A stretch of DNA of 64,000 nucleotides from a bacterium (GCA_030431975.1 JAUIHP010000004.1:277326-341325); one strand, 5' to 3'. Numbered from the stretch's first letter, positions 17,006 through 29,234 are shown. A program made the numbers and translations. Notes: generated from the sequence alone by a model not told the origin.

Positions 17006-18454
17006 ATGAGACAGAATCAGCAAGTTCAGCTCGAGCTGGGTCGGACCCCCCTTGTCGAAGGCGGTCACGACTTCCATGCCGTGACCGAGATTGTTTCATC
17101 GGTCGTCGAGCGTAGGAAATGGCCTATGGCCTGGTGGGTCGCCTTCCTGGCGAGCTTCGGGACCCTGGGCATCCTCGGACTCATGATCGGATGGCTCTTC
17201 TGGCAGGGTGTCGGCGTCTGGGGCGTCAACAACCCGGTCGGCTGGGGTTACGCCATCATCAACTTCGTTTTCTGGGTCGGCATCGGTCACGCCGGAACCC
17301 TGATCTCCGCCATCCTCTTCCTTCTCAGACAGAAGTGGAGAACGTCGATCAATCGATTCGCGGAAGCGATGACGATCTTCGCGGTGATCTGTGCGTTGGT
17401 GTTTCCAGGCATCCACGTCGGGCGCCCCTGGCTCGCATGGTGGTTGTTCCCGCTTCCGTATCCGCAGGCGATGTGGCCGAACTTCCGGTCTCCGCTCCTG
17501 TGGGACGTCTTTGCGGTTGGAACCTACTTCACGGTTTCACTTCTCTTTTGGTACGTCGGACTCATTCCGGACCTGGCCACAATCCGGGATCGCGCCACGA
17601 CCAAGTTCCGCCGTTTGATCTACGGTTTCTTCGCCCTCGGCTGGCGTGGTTCCCACCGTCACTGGCACCGCTATGAAGTGGCGTACCTGATCCTGGCCGG
17701 CCTGGCCACGCCCCTCGTTCTTTCCGTGCACTCCGTCGTTAGTTTCGACTTTGCCACGTCGCAGCTTCCCGGATGGCATACGACGATCTTCCCGCCCTAC
17801 TTCGTTGCGGGCGCTGTCTTCTCCGGATTTGGAATGGTGTTGACCTTGATGGTTCCCTGCCGCGCTCTCTTCGGGATGCAGGACCTGGTCACGATGCGCC
17901 ATCTCGAGAACATGTGCCGGATCCTTCTCGTCACCGGCATGATGGTGGGCTACGCCTACAGCATCGAGTTCTTCATCGCCTGGTACGGCGGAAACGAATA
18001 CGAGAAGTTTGCGTTCATCAACCGCGCCTTCGGTCCCTACGCCTGGGCCTACTGGACGATGGTGAGTTGCAATGTTCTTTCTCCCCAGATCTTCTGGTTC
18101 CGCTGGGCCCGTCGAAACCTCTGGGTCATGTTCATCATTTCGATCTTCGTCAATATCGGTATGTGGTTCGAGCGCTTCGTCATCGTCGTGACCTCGCTGA
18201 GCCGGGACTTCCTCCCGTCGGCATGGGCGTACTACAAGCCGACCATGATCGACACTCTGACCTTTGTAGGCAGCTTCGGTCTCTTCTTTACGGCGTTCCT
18301 CCTTTTCATTCGCTTCCTCCCGATGGTGGCGATTGCCGAGGTCAAAGCGGTGATGCCGGAGGCCCACGCAAGTCATGGACATGATCCGGATGACGGCGGC
18401 AATGCACCGGTCGGCGGACCGGCACTGCAGCCTGCCGGAGGAGGTCGCCAGTGA
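17006..18454 (+). CDS. actC: Alternative complex III subunit ActC, NrfD-like quinol-binding membrane protein
   Basis: 482 residues, about ten membrane helices, the NrfD/PsrC fold. Characteristic segments are [36 protein letters not shown] and [20 protein letters not shown]. ActC forms one of the two quinol-oxidising membrane modules. A short H/D/G-rich cytoplasmic tail ends the protein ([12 protein letters not shown]). The stop overlaps the GTG of actD. Confidence 0.92.
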   Translation: MRQNQQVQLELGRTPLVEGGHDFHAVTEIVSSVVERRKWPMAWWVAFLASFGTLGILGLMIGWLFWQGVGVWGVNNPVGWGYAIINFVFWVGIGHAGTLISAILFLLRQKWRTSINRFAEAMTIFAVICALVFPGIHVGRPWLAWWLFPLPYPQAMWPNFRSPLLWDVFAVGTYFTVSLLFWYVGLIPDLATIRDRATTKFRRLIYGFFALGWRGSHRHWHRYEVAYLILAGLATPLVLSVHSVVSFDFATSQLPGWHTTIFPPYFVAGAVFSGFGMVLTLMVPCRALFGMQDLVTMRHLENMCRILLVTGMMVGYAYSIEFFIAWYGGNEYEKFAFINRAFGPYAWAYWTMVSCNVLSPQIFWFRWARRNLWVMFIISIFVNIGMWFERFVIVVTSLSRDFLPSAWAYYKPTMIDTLTFVGSFGLFFTAFLLFIRFLPMVAIAEVKAVMPEAHASHGHDPDDGGNAPVGGPALQPAGGGRQ

Positions 18455-19017
18455 GCGTCGCCCAGAATCAGGCCGCTGAGGCCGAGAAGGCCCAGTTCTT
18501 CGGCTACCTCGTTGAGTTCGACTCGGTCGATGAGGTTATGCACGCCGCAGAGCGCGTTCGGGACGCGGGTTACACGAAGTGGGACACGCACACGCCGTTC
18601 CCCGTTCATGGCATGGACAAAGCCATGGGGATCAAGTACACGAAGCTGCCCATCGTCGTCCTGGGCGGCGGTCTGACCGGATGTCTGGGCGCATTGCTCA
18701 TGCAGTGGTGGATGAACGCAGTCGACTATCCCTACATCATCAGCGGTAAGCCGTTCTGGAGCATTCCGGCAAACATTCCGGTTACGTTCGAGCTCACGGT
18801 GCTGTTCTCTGCATTGACGACGGTCTTCGGAATGCTCGCTTTCAACCAGCTGCCGCAGTGGCGTCACGGTGTCTTCGCCAGTGAGCGCTTCCTTCGGGCC
18901 ACCGACGACAAGTTCTTCATCAGCATCGAGGCCAAGGATCCCAAGTTCGACGCCAAGAAGACGGCGGACTTCCTCTCCACGTTAGGTGGGGGCGAAGTCG
19001 AAGCTCTGGAGGAGTAG
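18451..19017 (+). CDS. actD: Alternative complex III subunit ActD (DUF3341)
   Basis: 188 residues, GTG start overlapping the actC stop. DUF3341 pattern: [42 protein letters not shown], then two membrane helices ([21 protein letters not shown] and the segment around 108-130). It is a structural membrane subunit without cofactor. It abuts actE directly. Confidence 0.92.
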   Translation: MSVAQNQAAEAEKAQFFGYLVEFDSVDEVMHAAERVRDAGYTKWDTHTPFPVHGMDKAMGIKYTKLPIVVLGGGLTGCLGALLMQWWMNAVDYPYIISGKPFWSIPANIPVTFELTVLFSALTTVFGMLAFNQLPQWRHGVFASERFLRATDDKFFISIEAKDPKFDAKKTADFLSTLGGGEVEALEE

Positions 19018-19659
19018 ATGCCCAAGTGGGTCGTTCCAGCATTGGTCCTGCTCGGATCGTTGGCACTGGTGCCGCCGCTGCTCATCGCACGTGAGCGGTC
19101 GACGACGTTCCGCGAACCGAAGGTCCACCTGATTCCGGACATGGACCATCAGTTCAAGTACAAGGCGCAGCAGGAGAATCCGCTCTTTGCCGACGCCCGA
19201 GCGATGCGACTGCCCGTGGAAAACACGGTTGCCCGGGGCGAGTTGAAGGCGGACAGCCATCTGAACATGGGGGTCGTAAACGACGAGTGGGCGACCACGT
19301 TCCCTTTCCCGATCACGGCTGACGTCATGGCCCGGGGAAAGCAGCGGTTCGACATCTACTGCTCCCCGTGTCACGGATTGGACGGTCGGGGCAACGGCAC
19401 CGTGGCGGTTCGGGCCCTGGCCCGCGGCGAGTCGAAGTGGATTCCGCCGCTGTCGTTCTACGACGCCACCGTCGTGGGGCGCGCTCACGGCCACATCTAC
19501 AACACGATCAAGAACGGGATTCGAAACATGCCGGGCTACGCCTCGCAGATCGAAACCGAGGACCGCTGGGCCATCGTGGCCTACGTCCGCGCTCTTCAGC
19601 GCAGCCAGAACGCGACCATCGAGGATGTACCGCAGAGCATGCGGTCGTCGATGAGGTAA
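19018..19659 (+). CDS. actE: Alternative complex III subunit ActE, monohaem cytochrome c
   Basis: 213 residues. ATG follows the actD TAG with no gap. An N-terminal hydrophobic anchor (WVVPALVLLGSLALVPPLLIA) is followed by a cytochrome c domain with CSPCH and a methionine ligand candidate in GIRNMPGYASQI. This is the mobile electron-exit haem subunit. Confidence 0.9.
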   Translation: MPKWVVPALVLLGSLALVPPLLIARERSTTFREPKVHLIPDMDHQFKYKAQQENPLFADARAMRLPVENTVARGELKADSHLNMGVVNDEWATTFPFPITADVMARGKQRFDIYCSPCHGLDGRGNGTVAVRALARGESKWIPPLSFYDATVVGRAHGHIYNTIKNGIRNMPGYASQIETEDRWAIVAYVRALQRSQNATIEDVPQSMRSSMR

Positions 19660-19666
19660 GAGACGA

Positions 19667-20875
19667 ATGGCAGGTCACGTGGACGCGCACAACGATAACT
19701 GGTCGATAGGCGGCATCGCCGACGGAGTGTCCCGCATCGGGATCGTCCTCGGTGTTCTTGGCCTGGCGGCGGCCGGCTTCCTCGGCTTCGCTCAGGAAGG
19801 AAACACGGAGCACTTCTACTCCGCCTGGCTCGTCAACTTCTGCTTCTTTCTCTCCATCACGTTGGGGGGACTCTTCTTCGTGTTGGCGCAGCACCTGACG
19901 GGAGCGACCTGGTCCGTGGTCGTTCGACGCCTCGCCGAGGTCGTGGCCTCGAACGCCTGGCTCATGCTTCTGCTCTTCGTACCCATCGTCCTGGGAATGA
20001 AAACGCTCTTCCCGTGGGCCAATCCGGAAGTGGTGAGTGGGGACCACATTCTCGAGGGGAAGGCTTCCTTTCTGAATCAGAACTTCTTCCTCATTCGCAG
20101 CGGCATCTATTTTCTCGTCTGGATTCTTGCTTCGCAGTACTTCCTGCGCCGCTCGACCGGACAGGACGAGACCGGAGATATCGGGACGACGCTGTCGATG
20201 GAGAAGACGGCTGCGCCGATTACCCTGCTCTTCGCCGTCACGGTGACCTTTGCTTCCTTCGACTATCTGATGTCCCTGGAGCCGCACTGGTTCAGCACGA
20301 TCTTCGGGGTCTACTACTTCGCGGGAAGCTTCCTCTGCTTCGTCGCCTTCCTCTCGGCAACGGTCCTCTTCCTGCAGGGGCGGGGACGCATGAAGGCCGC
20401 GGTGACTCCAGAGCACTACTATGACCTTGGAAAGTGGATGTTCGCCTTCACTGTCTTCTGGGCCTACATCGGTTTTTCTCAGTACTTCCTCATCTGGTAC
20501 GCCAATATCCCCGAAGAAACAGGTTGGTACTACGTCCGCCAAAACAACGGATGGACAACCTTGAGCTGGATCATGCTCATTGGGCATTTCATCATCCCAT
20601 TCCTGGGACTCCTGCCCCGGCCGATCAAGAAGAACCCGGTCACTCTCGGGTTCTGGGCCGTCTACATCATGATCATGCACTGGCTTGATGTCTTCTGGAT
20701 CGCGATTCCCAACGCGTACCCGAACGGGATCCCGTTCCACCCGCTCTACATTGCCTGTTTCCTGGGCATGGGCGGACTCTATGTCGCATTCGTAGCGTTG
20801 GGCCTGAAGAACCGCTCACTTGTTCCCGCCCGGGATCCGCGTTTGCCGGAGTCCCTGGCCTTCGAGAACGCTTAG
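19667..20875 (+). CDS. actF: Alternative complex III subunit ActF, second quinone-module membrane protein
   Basis: 402 residues, about ten membrane helices, related to ActC. Typical segments: WLVNFCFFLSITLGGLFFVL, SLEPHWFSTIFGVYYFAGSF and FTVFWAYIGFSQYFLIWYAN. It completes the membrane core of the complex. ATG 19667 begins eight bases after actE ends. Confidence 0.9.
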   Translation: MAGHVDAHNDNWSIGGIADGVSRIGIVLGVLGLAAAGFLGFAQEGNTEHFYSAWLVNFCFFLSITLGGLFFVLAQHLTGATWSVVVRRLAEVVASNAWLMLLLFVPIVLGMKTLFPWANPEVVSGDHILEGKASFLNQNFFLIRSGIYFLVWILASQYFLRRSTGQDETGDIGTTLSMEKTAAPITLLFAVTVTFASFDYLMSLEPHWFSTIFGVYYFAGSFLCFVAFLSATVLFLQGRGRMKAAVTPEHYYDLGKWMFAFTVFWAYIGFSQYFLIWYANIPEETGWYYVRQNNGWTTLSWIMLIGHFIIPFLGLLPRPIKKNPVTLGFWAVYIMIMHWLDVFWIAIPNAYPNGIPFHPLYIACFLGMGGLYVAFVALGLKNRSLVPARDPRLPESLAFENA

Positions 20876-20883
20876 GAGAGAGC

Positions 20884-21285
20884 ATGGCAGTACGCACCGA
20901 GGAAGGCGCGGACCCGAATGGATTCTGGACGGCAGTCGTAGGCGCCATCGGGGTCGTCGTAACGATGGCCATCATCGTGGCCTTACAGGCGCTCTTCAAC
21001 CGCGTCGACGCCGACGAGAGGCAGCGGAAGATCTATGACGCCGTATCGAACGAGCTCACCCGGGCGCGCGCGGAACAGCTCGAAGGGATGAACACCTACG
21101 GTTGGGTCGACAAGGACGCAGGGGTTGTCGCCATTCCGATCGACAAGGCCATGGAGTTGACAGTACGGGACCTTCAGGTCTCGCGGCGAAACACGATGCA
21201 CGGCGGAATGGACGGCTCGGGTCATGGTTCGGACCACGGCGCGGGTGCAGGCGATCACCAGGGCGCCGGGGGCGCAGGTCACTAG
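20884..21285 (+). CDS. Small single-helix membrane protein between complex III and SCO1 genes
   Basis: 133 residues with a good GGAGAGAGC site before ATG 20884. One membrane helix (FWTAVVGAIGVVVTMAIIVALQALF, about 13-37), a charged periplasmic segment with NTYGWVDKDAGVVAIPIDKAMEL, and a C-terminal tail rich in H, G and D (MHGGMDGSGHGSDHGAG). Position suggests an accessory subunit of complex III/caa3 (an ActG/ActH-like role) or a metal-delivery partner of SCO1; I cannot assign a family with certainty. Confidence 0.7.
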   Translation: MAVRTEEGADPNGFWTAVVGAIGVVVTMAIIVALQALFNRVDADERQRKIYDAVSNELTRARAEQLEGMNTYGWVDKDAGVVAIPIDKAMELTVRDLQVSRRNTMHGGMDGSGHGSDHGAGAGDHQGAGGAGH

Positions 21286-21287
21286 TC

Positions 21288-22238
21288 ATGGCTGAGTGGC
21301 GACGGACAAATGGGACTTTCGCGACAGGAGCCTCGGTGCTTCTGCTCCGGGTCTTGTCATGTCTCGCCCTCGTGATTCTGCTTTCGGGCGTTGCCATCCG
21401 TTCGTCCCTTGCTCAAATTGCCGGTCCCGTTCCAGAGGAACTGGACGAGGTCGAGATCGTCGAGCATGTCGATGAACTCATCCCACTCGATCTCGAGTTC
21501 GTCGACGAGAACGGAGCCCCCGTCCGCCTTCAGGACTATTTCGACGGTGAGCGTCCGGTGCTTCTGACGCTGAACTACTACGGTTGTCCGATGCTCTGCG
21601 GCCTCCAGCTCAACGGCATGGTCGATGCGATGAAGTTGATGGACTGGACTCCGGGACAGGAGTTCGAGTTCGTTACGGTCAGCATCAACCCGCTCGAAAC
21701 CCACACGCTGGCTCGTCTGAAGAAGCAAAACTACATCAAAGAGTACGAACGCCCCGAAGCCGCCCAGGGCTGGCACTTTCTGACCGGCCATCGTGTCGCA
21801 ATCGACTCGTTGGCGACGGCCACCGGGTTCGGCTACGAGTACATCGAAAAGACCGGTGAGTACTCCCACGCCGCGGTCGCCCTCGTCGTCACCCCGGACG
21901 GGCGGCTTTCCCGCTATCTGTACGGCGTTCTGTTCGATCCGAAGACGATCAAGTATTCCCTGGTCGAAGCCGGCGAAGGCAAGATCGGCAGCCCGCTCGA
22001 CCAGATCATTCTCTTTTGTTTCCATTACGACGCCGAAGCCGGGGCTTACGCTCCCGTGGCTATGAACATCATGAGATTGGGCGCCATGCTCACCGCGTTG
22101 GTCGTTGGAGGCGTGCTCTCTCTCTTTTGGATCCGGGATCGGCGCCGTACTCGCGGGCCCGAGAACCCCGGGCCGACCCATCGTGCGACCGGTAGCGCCG
22201 AAAGGGCCGACCACGTCCACGTCGGAGGTGAACTGTGA
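21288..22238 (+). CDS. SCO1/SenC family copper chaperone
   Basis: 316 residues from ATG 21288, two bases after the previous stop. It has a signal/anchor segment (LLLRVLSCLALVILLSGVA) and a thioredoxin-like domain with the copper ligands C100 and C104 (GCPMLC) and H194 (EYSHAA). A second membrane helix near 260-285 (GAMLTALVVGGVLSLFWI) makes it longer than classical SCO1. It loads the CuA site of cytochrome oxidase, and its stop overlaps the coxB start. Confidence 0.92.
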   Translation: MAEWRRTNGTFATGASVLLLRVLSCLALVILLSGVAIRSSLAQIAGPVPEELDEVEIVEHVDELIPLDLEFVDENGAPVRLQDYFDGERPVLLTLNYYGCPMLCGLQLNGMVDAMKLMDWTPGQEFEFVTVSINPLETHTLARLKKQNYIKEYERPEAAQGWHFLTGHRVAIDSLATATGFGYEYIEKTGEYSHAAVALVVTPDGRLSRYLYGVLFDPKTIKYSLVEAGEGKIGSPLDQIILFCFHYDAEAGAYAPVAMNIMRLGAMLTALVVGGVLSLFWIRDRRRTRGPENPGPTHRATGSAERADHVHVGGEL

Positions 22239-23239
22239 ATCTGTTCGTTGAACTCGTCGCCCGGCTCCTTGGAGTCACTCCGGCCATGGCCTCGGACAAC
22301 GCATTGCGAGGTCTCTACCTGCCGCCGGAGGCGTCGACGAGTGCCGGCCACATCGACTGGATGTTCGACGTCATCCTGTGGATTTGCATCTTCTTCTTCG
22401 TCCTGATCGTCGTACTCATGGGGCTCTTCATCATGCGCTACCGGGTCAAGGACCCGAACGCCGAAGGGCCGCGGATCTACCACAACACGGCCTTGGAAGT
22501 GACCTGGACGGCCATTCCTTTGGGGATCGTCGTCGTCATCTTCTGGCTGGGATTCAAAGGCTATATGGACCTGGCCGTGCCGCCGGCCAATGCGTATGAG
22601 ATCCAGGTCACGGGACAGAAGTGGAGCTGGTCTTTCACCTACCCGACGGGACATGTCGACAACGTCCTTCATGTACCCACGGATCGACCGGTGACCTTGA
22701 TCATGACGTCCACCGACGTCATCCACAGCATGTACCTGCCGGCCTTCCGCGCGAAGATGGACGTCTTCCCGGGCCGGTACTCCAAGCTCTGGTTCGATGC
22801 GGATGAGCCTGGCACCTATCCGCTATTCTGTGCGGAGTATTGCGGCACGGAGCATTCCTCGATGATCTCTGAGGTTGTGGTCCAGGAAGGCCCGGAGTTC
22901 GACGAATGGCTGACCGTTGCGTCCAACATTCTGGCCACGATGACGCCGGAAGAAGGCGGGAAGTACCTCTGGGAGAAGCGGGGCTGCAATCAGTGCCACT
23001 CCGTCGACGGCTCGGCCGGAATTGGCCCGACCTTCGTCAATCTCTTCGGAGCACAAAGAGCGTTCGGTGACGGCACGACGACGGTTGCCGACGAGAATTA
23101 CATTCGGAAGTCGATCCTCGAGCCGCAAAGCCAGATCGTGGCCGGTTTCGACGGCGTCATGCCCACCTTCCAGGGTCGTTTCAACGACGAGGAGTTGGGA
23201 GCGATGATCGCCTACATCAAGAGTTTGACGTCGTCCTGA
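22235..23239 (+). CDS. coxB: Cytochrome c oxidase subunit II with fused cytochrome c (caa3 type)
   Basis: 334 residues, GTG start with GGAGGTGAACT upstream. Two membrane helices (about 45-68 and 88-108) are followed by the CuA cupredoxin domain with C199, C203, H207 and M210 (FCAEYCGTEHSSM), and a C-terminal cytochrome c domain with CNQCH at about 251. The fused haem domain defines the caa3 subtype and allows direct transfer from complex III. Confidence 0.94.
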   Translation: MNLFVELVARLLGVTPAMASDNALRGLYLPPEASTSAGHIDWMFDVILWICIFFFVLIVVLMGLFIMRYRVKDPNAEGPRIYHNTALEVTWTAIPLGIVVVIFWLGFKGYMDLAVPPANAYEIQVTGQKWSWSFTYPTGHVDNVLHVPTDRPVTLIMTSTDVIHSMYLPAFRAKMDVFPGRYSKLWFDADEPGTYPLFCAEYCGTEHSSMISEVVVQEGPEFDEWLTVASNILATMTPEEGGKYLWEKRGCNQCHSVDGSAGIGPTFVNLFGAQRAFGDGTTTVADENYIRKSILEPQSQIVAGFDGVMPTFQGRFNDEELGAMIAYIKSLTSS

Positions 23240-23318
23240 GCCGGAACTCGGGACGGGTTTGCATAGAGCGGGTCGATCGGGACGGATTTCGCGGGTCGCC
23301 GACGAGACGAGGTAAGAC

Positions 23319-25019
<1,701 letters not shown>

Positions 25020-25081
25020 GAACCCGCAAGGGACGACGGTAGGAGGACGCGGACCTGGGTCCGCGGACAGGGGGATTCGAA

Positions 25082-26104
25082 TTGTCCGATCACGGTGACC
25101 ACCCGGATTATCTAGGGCACCACTACGACACGCCGGAGCAGCAGTTCGACTCCGGAAAGTTCGGAATGTGGCTGTTCCTGGCGACGGAGATCCTGCTCTT
25201 TGCCGGACTCTTCTGCGCCTATGCCGTCTACCGGTCGAATCATCCGGAGATCTTCCACTACTCCGAGCAGTTCCTCGATCGGAAGCTCGGCGGCATCAAC
25301 ACCGTCGTTCTCATCACGAGTAGCTTCACCATGGCCATGGCCGTGCGTGCCGCCCAGCTCGGGAAGAACGGCGCGACGGCGATGTTCCTCGTCCTGACCA
25401 TCCTTGGAGGCTTCGGCTTCATGGGGATCAAGAAGGTCGAGTACGAACACAAGTGGAAGCACGGACTGCTTTGGGGCAACAAGTACCAGGACCAGGAGCA
25501 CCATGACGGCCACGACGGTCACGGTGGTGAGCACGGAGACGAGGGCGCCCACGATGACGGGCACAGTCTGAACCTGGGCATTCCCGGGGTGACCATGGCC
25601 CATGCAGCGGACGGTGCGGGTGGTGGTTCCGCCGGTGATCACGGCGAGGATGCCTCACAGGCAGGCGCTGCGGCCGGAGACGGTGGTGATCACGGCGCTG
25701 CGACGCATGCTGCCGGCGAGCACAGCGACGCTGGCGGGCATTCGGACATGTCCGCGTCCGACAAATCCGCACCGATCATGGTCGACGGCGAAGAGATCCC
25801 TCACACGACTCACGAGACCGGGGCTGCCGCTCCGGAAGGGTTGGCCGGGGCCGACGACAAACACGCGGACGATGGTGCCCCCGCCTACGTGCACATCTTC
25901 TTCGGAATCTATTTCCTAATGACCGGGCTACACGGACTACACGTCATCGCGGGTTTGATCGCGATAGCCTGGGTCCTCGTCCGAACGCTCAAGGGGCACT
26001 TCAGTGCCGAGTACTCGACTCCAGTCGACCTCGTCGGACTCTACTGGCACATCGTCGACCTGGTCTGGATCTACCTGTTTCCGCTGCTCTACCTGATCAG
26101 CTAA
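25082..26104 (+). CDS. coxC: Cytochrome c oxidase subunit III with large His/Gly/Asp-rich loop
   Basis: 340 residues, TTG start with AGGGGGATTC upstream. The N-terminal half (1-138) holds the first three helices of subunit III ([24 protein letters not shown]). The C-terminal half (269-340) holds [21 protein letters not shown] and [20 protein letters not shown]. Between them, 139-268 is an insertion of about 130 residues very rich in H, G, D and A, absent from typical subunits. Subunit III stabilises subunit I; the insert has no known role. Confidence 0.9.
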   Translation: MSDHGDHPDYLGHHYDTPEQQFDSGKFGMWLFLATEILLFAGLFCAYAVYRSNHPEIFHYSEQFLDRKLGGINTVVLITSSFTMAMAVRAAQLGKNGATAMFLVLTILGGFGFMGIKKVEYEHKWKHGLLWGNKYQDQEHHDGHDGHGGEHGDEGAHDDGHSLNLGIPGVTMAHAADGAGGGSAGDHGEDASQAGAAAGDGGDHGAATHAAGEHSDAGGHSDMSASDKSAPIMVDGEEIPHTTHETGAAAPEGLAGADDKHADDGAPAYVHIFFGIYFLMTGLHGLHVIAGLIAIAWVLVRTLKGHFSAEYSTPVDLVGLYWHIVDLVWIYLFPLLYLIS

Positions 26105-26122
26105 AGAGAGGACGCGAACGGA

Positions 26123-26476
26123 ATGTCTAGCGATCACGGTACAGGAACCGGACACGTCGTCCATCCGATGGTTCTCGTCGGGACTCTCGGCGCGCTCCTG
26201 GTTCTGACCTTCTTCACCGTCGCCGTAACCTGGGTCGACTTCGGACCGGCCGCGTTTCACATCGCCATGGCCATCGCGACGTTGAAAGCCGCCCTCGTGG
26301 TTCTATTCTTCATGCATCTGTATTGGGACAAACCGATCATCGCAATTACGTTCATCACGTCCCTCGTGCTGGTTGCGCTGTTCATCAGCCTGTCCATCAA
26401 TGACACTCAGAACTGGATGCCGGAGATGATCCCGGACTACGCCCCTCGCATCGAGCGCACGACCGCCGGAGGCTAG
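26123..26476 (+). CDS. coxD: Cytochrome c oxidase subunit IV (prokaryotic, caa3-associated)
   Basis: 117 residues with three hydrophobic helices. The helix containing ATLKAALVVLFFMHLYWDKP is the hallmark of the small subunit IV of bacterial haem-copper oxidases. Position directly after coxC supports the call. Confidence 0.88.
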   Translation: MSSDHGTGTGHVVHPMVLVGTLGALLVLTFFTVAVTWVDFGPAAFHIAMAIATLKAALVVLFFMHLYWDKPIIAITFITSLVLVALFISLSINDTQNWMPEMIPDYAPRIERTTAGG

Positions 26477-26534
26477 TCGGCTCTTTCGGCAACCGGCTGG
26501 CAAAACACGGGTCCGCACCAGGGAATACGCGACG

Positions 26535-27161
26535 ATGACGGCTTCCGGCGACGGACCCGATCCGTTTACGGTCATTCGAAGTCAGAGTGGCCCGGACCGG
26601 GATCAGGTCAATCCTCCCGGCACCGGAACCTTGGGGTTCGCGGTGCTGCTCGCCTCTCTCAGCGTCCTCTTCGTGGCGAGCGTGGCCGGCTACCTCTACG
26701 TCCGGATCAACGCGTCGCAATGGCCTCCGGCCGGTATGCCCGGTCTCCCCATGAGTCTTTGGTTGAGTACGGCCGTGCTGCTCGGCTGTTCGGTCTTCAT
26801 TCACCGTGCGCTCAAGGCCATTCAGAAGGACGATCAGAAGGGGTTGCGGCGCAATCTGCAGTGGACCCTGGTTCTGGGGTCGCTCTTTCTCGTCCTGCAG
26901 ACCCTCAACTACGTCGGCCTGGCCCAGTCGAACCTGACGGCCAAGACCAATCTCTACGGCTTCACGTTCTACCTACTGACGGGGCTTCACGCAGCCCACG
27001 TCATCGGTGGACTCATTCCGCTGATCATCGTGACGCATAGAGCGAGGCGCGGGCGGTACTCGTCCTTCTTCCATCCGGGCGTGACCTATTCGGCGATGTA
27101 TTGGCACTTTCTCGATGGGGCATGGGTCGTGCTCTTTGCGGTGCTCTTGATCGGAAGCTGA
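26535..27161 (+). CDS. Second haem-copper oxidase subunit III-like protein
   Basis: 208 residues, five membrane helices. Related to subunit III: a QWPPAGMPGLPM loop, LRRNLQWTLVLGSLFLVLQ, GFTFYLLTGLHAAHVIGGL, and YWHFLDGAWVVLFAVLL at the end. It differs from coxC in lacking the His-rich loop. Last gene of the respiratory operon; two subunit III-type genes in one caa3 cluster is also known elsewhere. No strong terminator was seen after it. Confidence 0.85.
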   Translation: MTASGDGPDPFTVIRSQSGPDRDQVNPPGTGTLGFAVLLASLSVLFVASVAGYLYVRINASQWPPAGMPGLPMSLWLSTAVLLGCSVFIHRALKAIQKDDQKGLRRNLQWTLVLGSLFLVLQTLNYVGLAQSNLTAKTNLYGFTFYLLTGLHAAHVIGGLIPLIIVTHRARRGRYSSFFHPGVTYSAMYWHFLDGAWVVLFAVLLIGS

Positions 27162-27568
27162 GGGCCATCGAGTCGAGACGATTCGATCGTCGGGCACCTT
27201 CTTTGCAGAGACCTCGATGTAACCGACGATCTCGCGAACGAGGGAAGACGATGAGGGGATGGACTCTCCCTTGCGCTGGCTCAAGCGGCGGCGGAGGGTG
27301 CCGATAACCCTTTCGTGGCATCCGCGCTGGACCCTTTGGGGTCGGGGCGGGCTTTGGACGCGGCGGGAAGTCCGGTGTCGGCGTGCCTAACGAGGTACGG
27401 AGACATACGGATGGCGATTCCACTCTTCCAGAGATACGCTGTACGTTGGGTCTCGCTTCGCCGGGGGGGCAAAGTGACTTCGAGTCCCAGGGACTTGGCC
27501 TGCCTTCTTCTGAGCCTTGCGAGCATCGTCATAGACAAGGTCCGCATCTAATGTCTTGGAGGTGTCGC
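27162..27568 (+). other. Intergenic region without a convincing gene
   Basis: About 400 bases after the oxidase operon. Short open frames exist on both strands but have no ribosome-binding site or recognisable product. A possible -10 TAGACA lies at 27532-27537, shortly before the peroxidase gene. Confidence 0.4.
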
Positions 27569-29080
27569 ATGGAGGCAAGGAATGCTTCCCGCGCTGGATC
27601 GCTCCGGTTCTTGACGGTCTGGAGTTCGATGTCCGCGATGGTTCTGTCCGTTCTCTTCCTGGCCTCGGCCGGTTGCGGGGACGACGAGGATGACGGAGGA
27701 ACGACTCCTCCCGCCGGTGATGTCTATCAGGACATTATCGACGAGTTCGCTCTCTCGCCGCTGCCTGCCATCCCCTATCCTGCGAACAACCTGTTCAACG
27801 CAGAGCGCATCTCTTTGGGCAAACTCCTCTTCTTTGATCCGATTCTCGGCGGTGAGTCTGCGCCGTGGATCAAGTCGGAGATGGGCGTGGATCCCTACCG
27901 CTACCGGGCCAACGACATGGCGTGCGCGACCTGTCACTTTCCGTCCTTCGCCTTTGCGGACGGCCGTCGTCTTGGCGCCGGTGTCGGAGGGGCGCAGTTC
28001 GATGACATGGATATCGGCCCGACCCGTGTCGTGCCGGCTCCGTCCACGATCACGGGCGCGGATCTCGGCCGGGTTCCGAGGAACACTCCCACCGTGCTGA
28101 ACACGGCGTTCAACGGTAGCGAATCGATCCATCCCACGGCCAAGAGCACGCAGTTCATGGACGGCCGTGTCACCGGTGGCCTGGAGGAGCAGGCGGTTCT
28201 GCCCATCACATCCCGGGACGAGATGGCCGGCGACGCCTACGGCCGTGAGTTGACAGGTGAGACCGTGGCCGCAGAAGTCATTCAGGACAGTGTCATGGCC
28301 CGAATCCGCGCCATTCCGGAGTACGTCGACCGCTTCAGACAGGCCTTTGCTTCAGAGATCCGTACGGCGGAGGACATCGAACTCGAGCACCTGGGTCGGG
28401 CCATCGCGGCTTACGAGAGAGAGTTGATCACGCCGAACTCCCGCTACGACCAGTTTGTGGCGGGAGACCGCTCGGTTTTCTCCGAGACGGAGGCCGAGGG
28501 CTTTGAGCTCTTCTTCGGGAAGGGACTCTGCGGCGACTGTCACAGTGGACCGATGCTTTCCGACTACACCTTCCGGATTCAGGGCGTAGGTGATGACTAC
28601 GACTCGATCCTTCCCGGCTTTGAAGGAAAGAACGGGGAAGGCGGCGATTGGGGACGGTTCCACGCCGACCCCGAGGCTTTTGCCGACCAAAAGTTCTCGT
28701 TCCGCACGTTGACCGTCCGAAACGTCGAGTTGACGGCTCCCTTCTTCCATTCCGGCAGCGCCGGGACGCTGCACGAAGCGGTCGAGTTCTACAATCGAGG
28801 GGGCCTGGGACAGAACGACATCTCGACGGCGGACCTGACGGCGGCCGGAGTCGTGCGTGACCCGTCGATCCGTCCGCTCGGACTGACGGAGCACGAGATC
28901 GATGCCATCGTCGCGTTCATGAAGACGACGACCGCGCCGGTTCAGCAGGGTCCGCTCGGAATCGATCTGACCACGGTGCCGTACCGGGTGCCGAGTGGCC
29001 TGCTTCCGCCGGGGATGCCGACTCCGGCCGGGCGCGGACCGTTCCTCATGGACGGAAGTGACGGCGCGACGCTGCACTGA
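27569..29080 (+). CDS. Di-haem cytochrome c peroxidase/MauG-like lipoprotein
   Basis: 503 residues from ATG 27569, six bases after TTGGAGG; ATG 27551 is an upstream alternative. The signal sequence ends in a lipobox-like SAGC (C36), followed by a D/E/G linker. CATCHFPSFAFADGR (C119-H123) binds the high-potential or active-site haem and CGDCHSG near 320 the second. LGKLLFFDPILGG, the NTPTVLN segment and LTAPFFHSGSAGTLHEAVEFYNRGG are typical of bacterial di-haem peroxidases, which reduce hydrogen peroxide in the periplasm. It sits between the oxidase operon and the selenoprotein. Confidence 0.9.
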   Translation: MEARNASRAGSLRFLTVWSSMSAMVLSVLFLASAGCGDDEDDGGTTPPAGDVYQDIIDEFALSPLPAIPYPANNLFNAERISLGKLLFFDPILGGESAPWIKSEMGVDPYRYRANDMACATCHFPSFAFADGRRLGAGVGGAQFDDMDIGPTRVVPAPSTITGADLGRVPRNTPTVLNTAFNGSESIHPTAKSTQFMDGRVTGGLEEQAVLPITSRDEMAGDAYGRELTGETVAAEVIQDSVMARIRAIPEYVDRFRQAFASEIRTAEDIELEHLGRAIAAYERELITPNSRYDQFVAGDRSVFSETEAEGFELFFGKGLCGDCHSGPMLSDYTFRIQGVGDDYDSILPGFEGKNGEGGDWGRFHADPEAFADQKFSFRTLTVRNVELTAPFFHSGSAGTLHEAVEFYNRGGLGQNDISTADLTAAGVVRDPSIRPLGLTEHEIDAIVAFMKTTTAPVQQGPLGIDLTTVPYRVPSGLLPPGMPTPAGRGPFLMDGSDGATLH

Positions 29081-29120
29081 TCGAAATGTGGGCTGAGATC
29101 CACGGAGATTCGCGGCCCAG

Positions 29121-29170
29121 GCCGGCCTGAGTCGGCCTGGGCCGGCCTGAGTCGGCCTAAGCCGGGTCGG
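29121..29170 (+). repeat. 20-bp intergenic tandem repeat
   Basis: Two full units of GCCGGCCTGAGTCGGCCTRR plus a partial third. Each unit contains GCCGGCC and can form small hairpins; this could act as a terminator-like element after the peroxidase gene. Confidence 0.7.
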
Positions 29171-29234
29171 GATGGATCCGGCCACTCTGCCAAGAAAGCC
29201 GCGTTGCCGCCAACTCTCGCACCGGTGTTGCGGC

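Noticed and set aside
15450..17099. 549-codon open frame antisense to actB
   Set aside because: Its codons mirror a clearly conserved gene on the other strand; long antisense frames are expected at this GC content. The same applies to 1077-2606 (+), 55652-57340 (-), 59794-61212 (-), 9756-11006 (-) and others.
27281..27551. Overlapping 78- to 88-codon frames on both strands before the peroxidase gene
   Set aside because: No start signals, unusual composition for this genome and no recognisable product.
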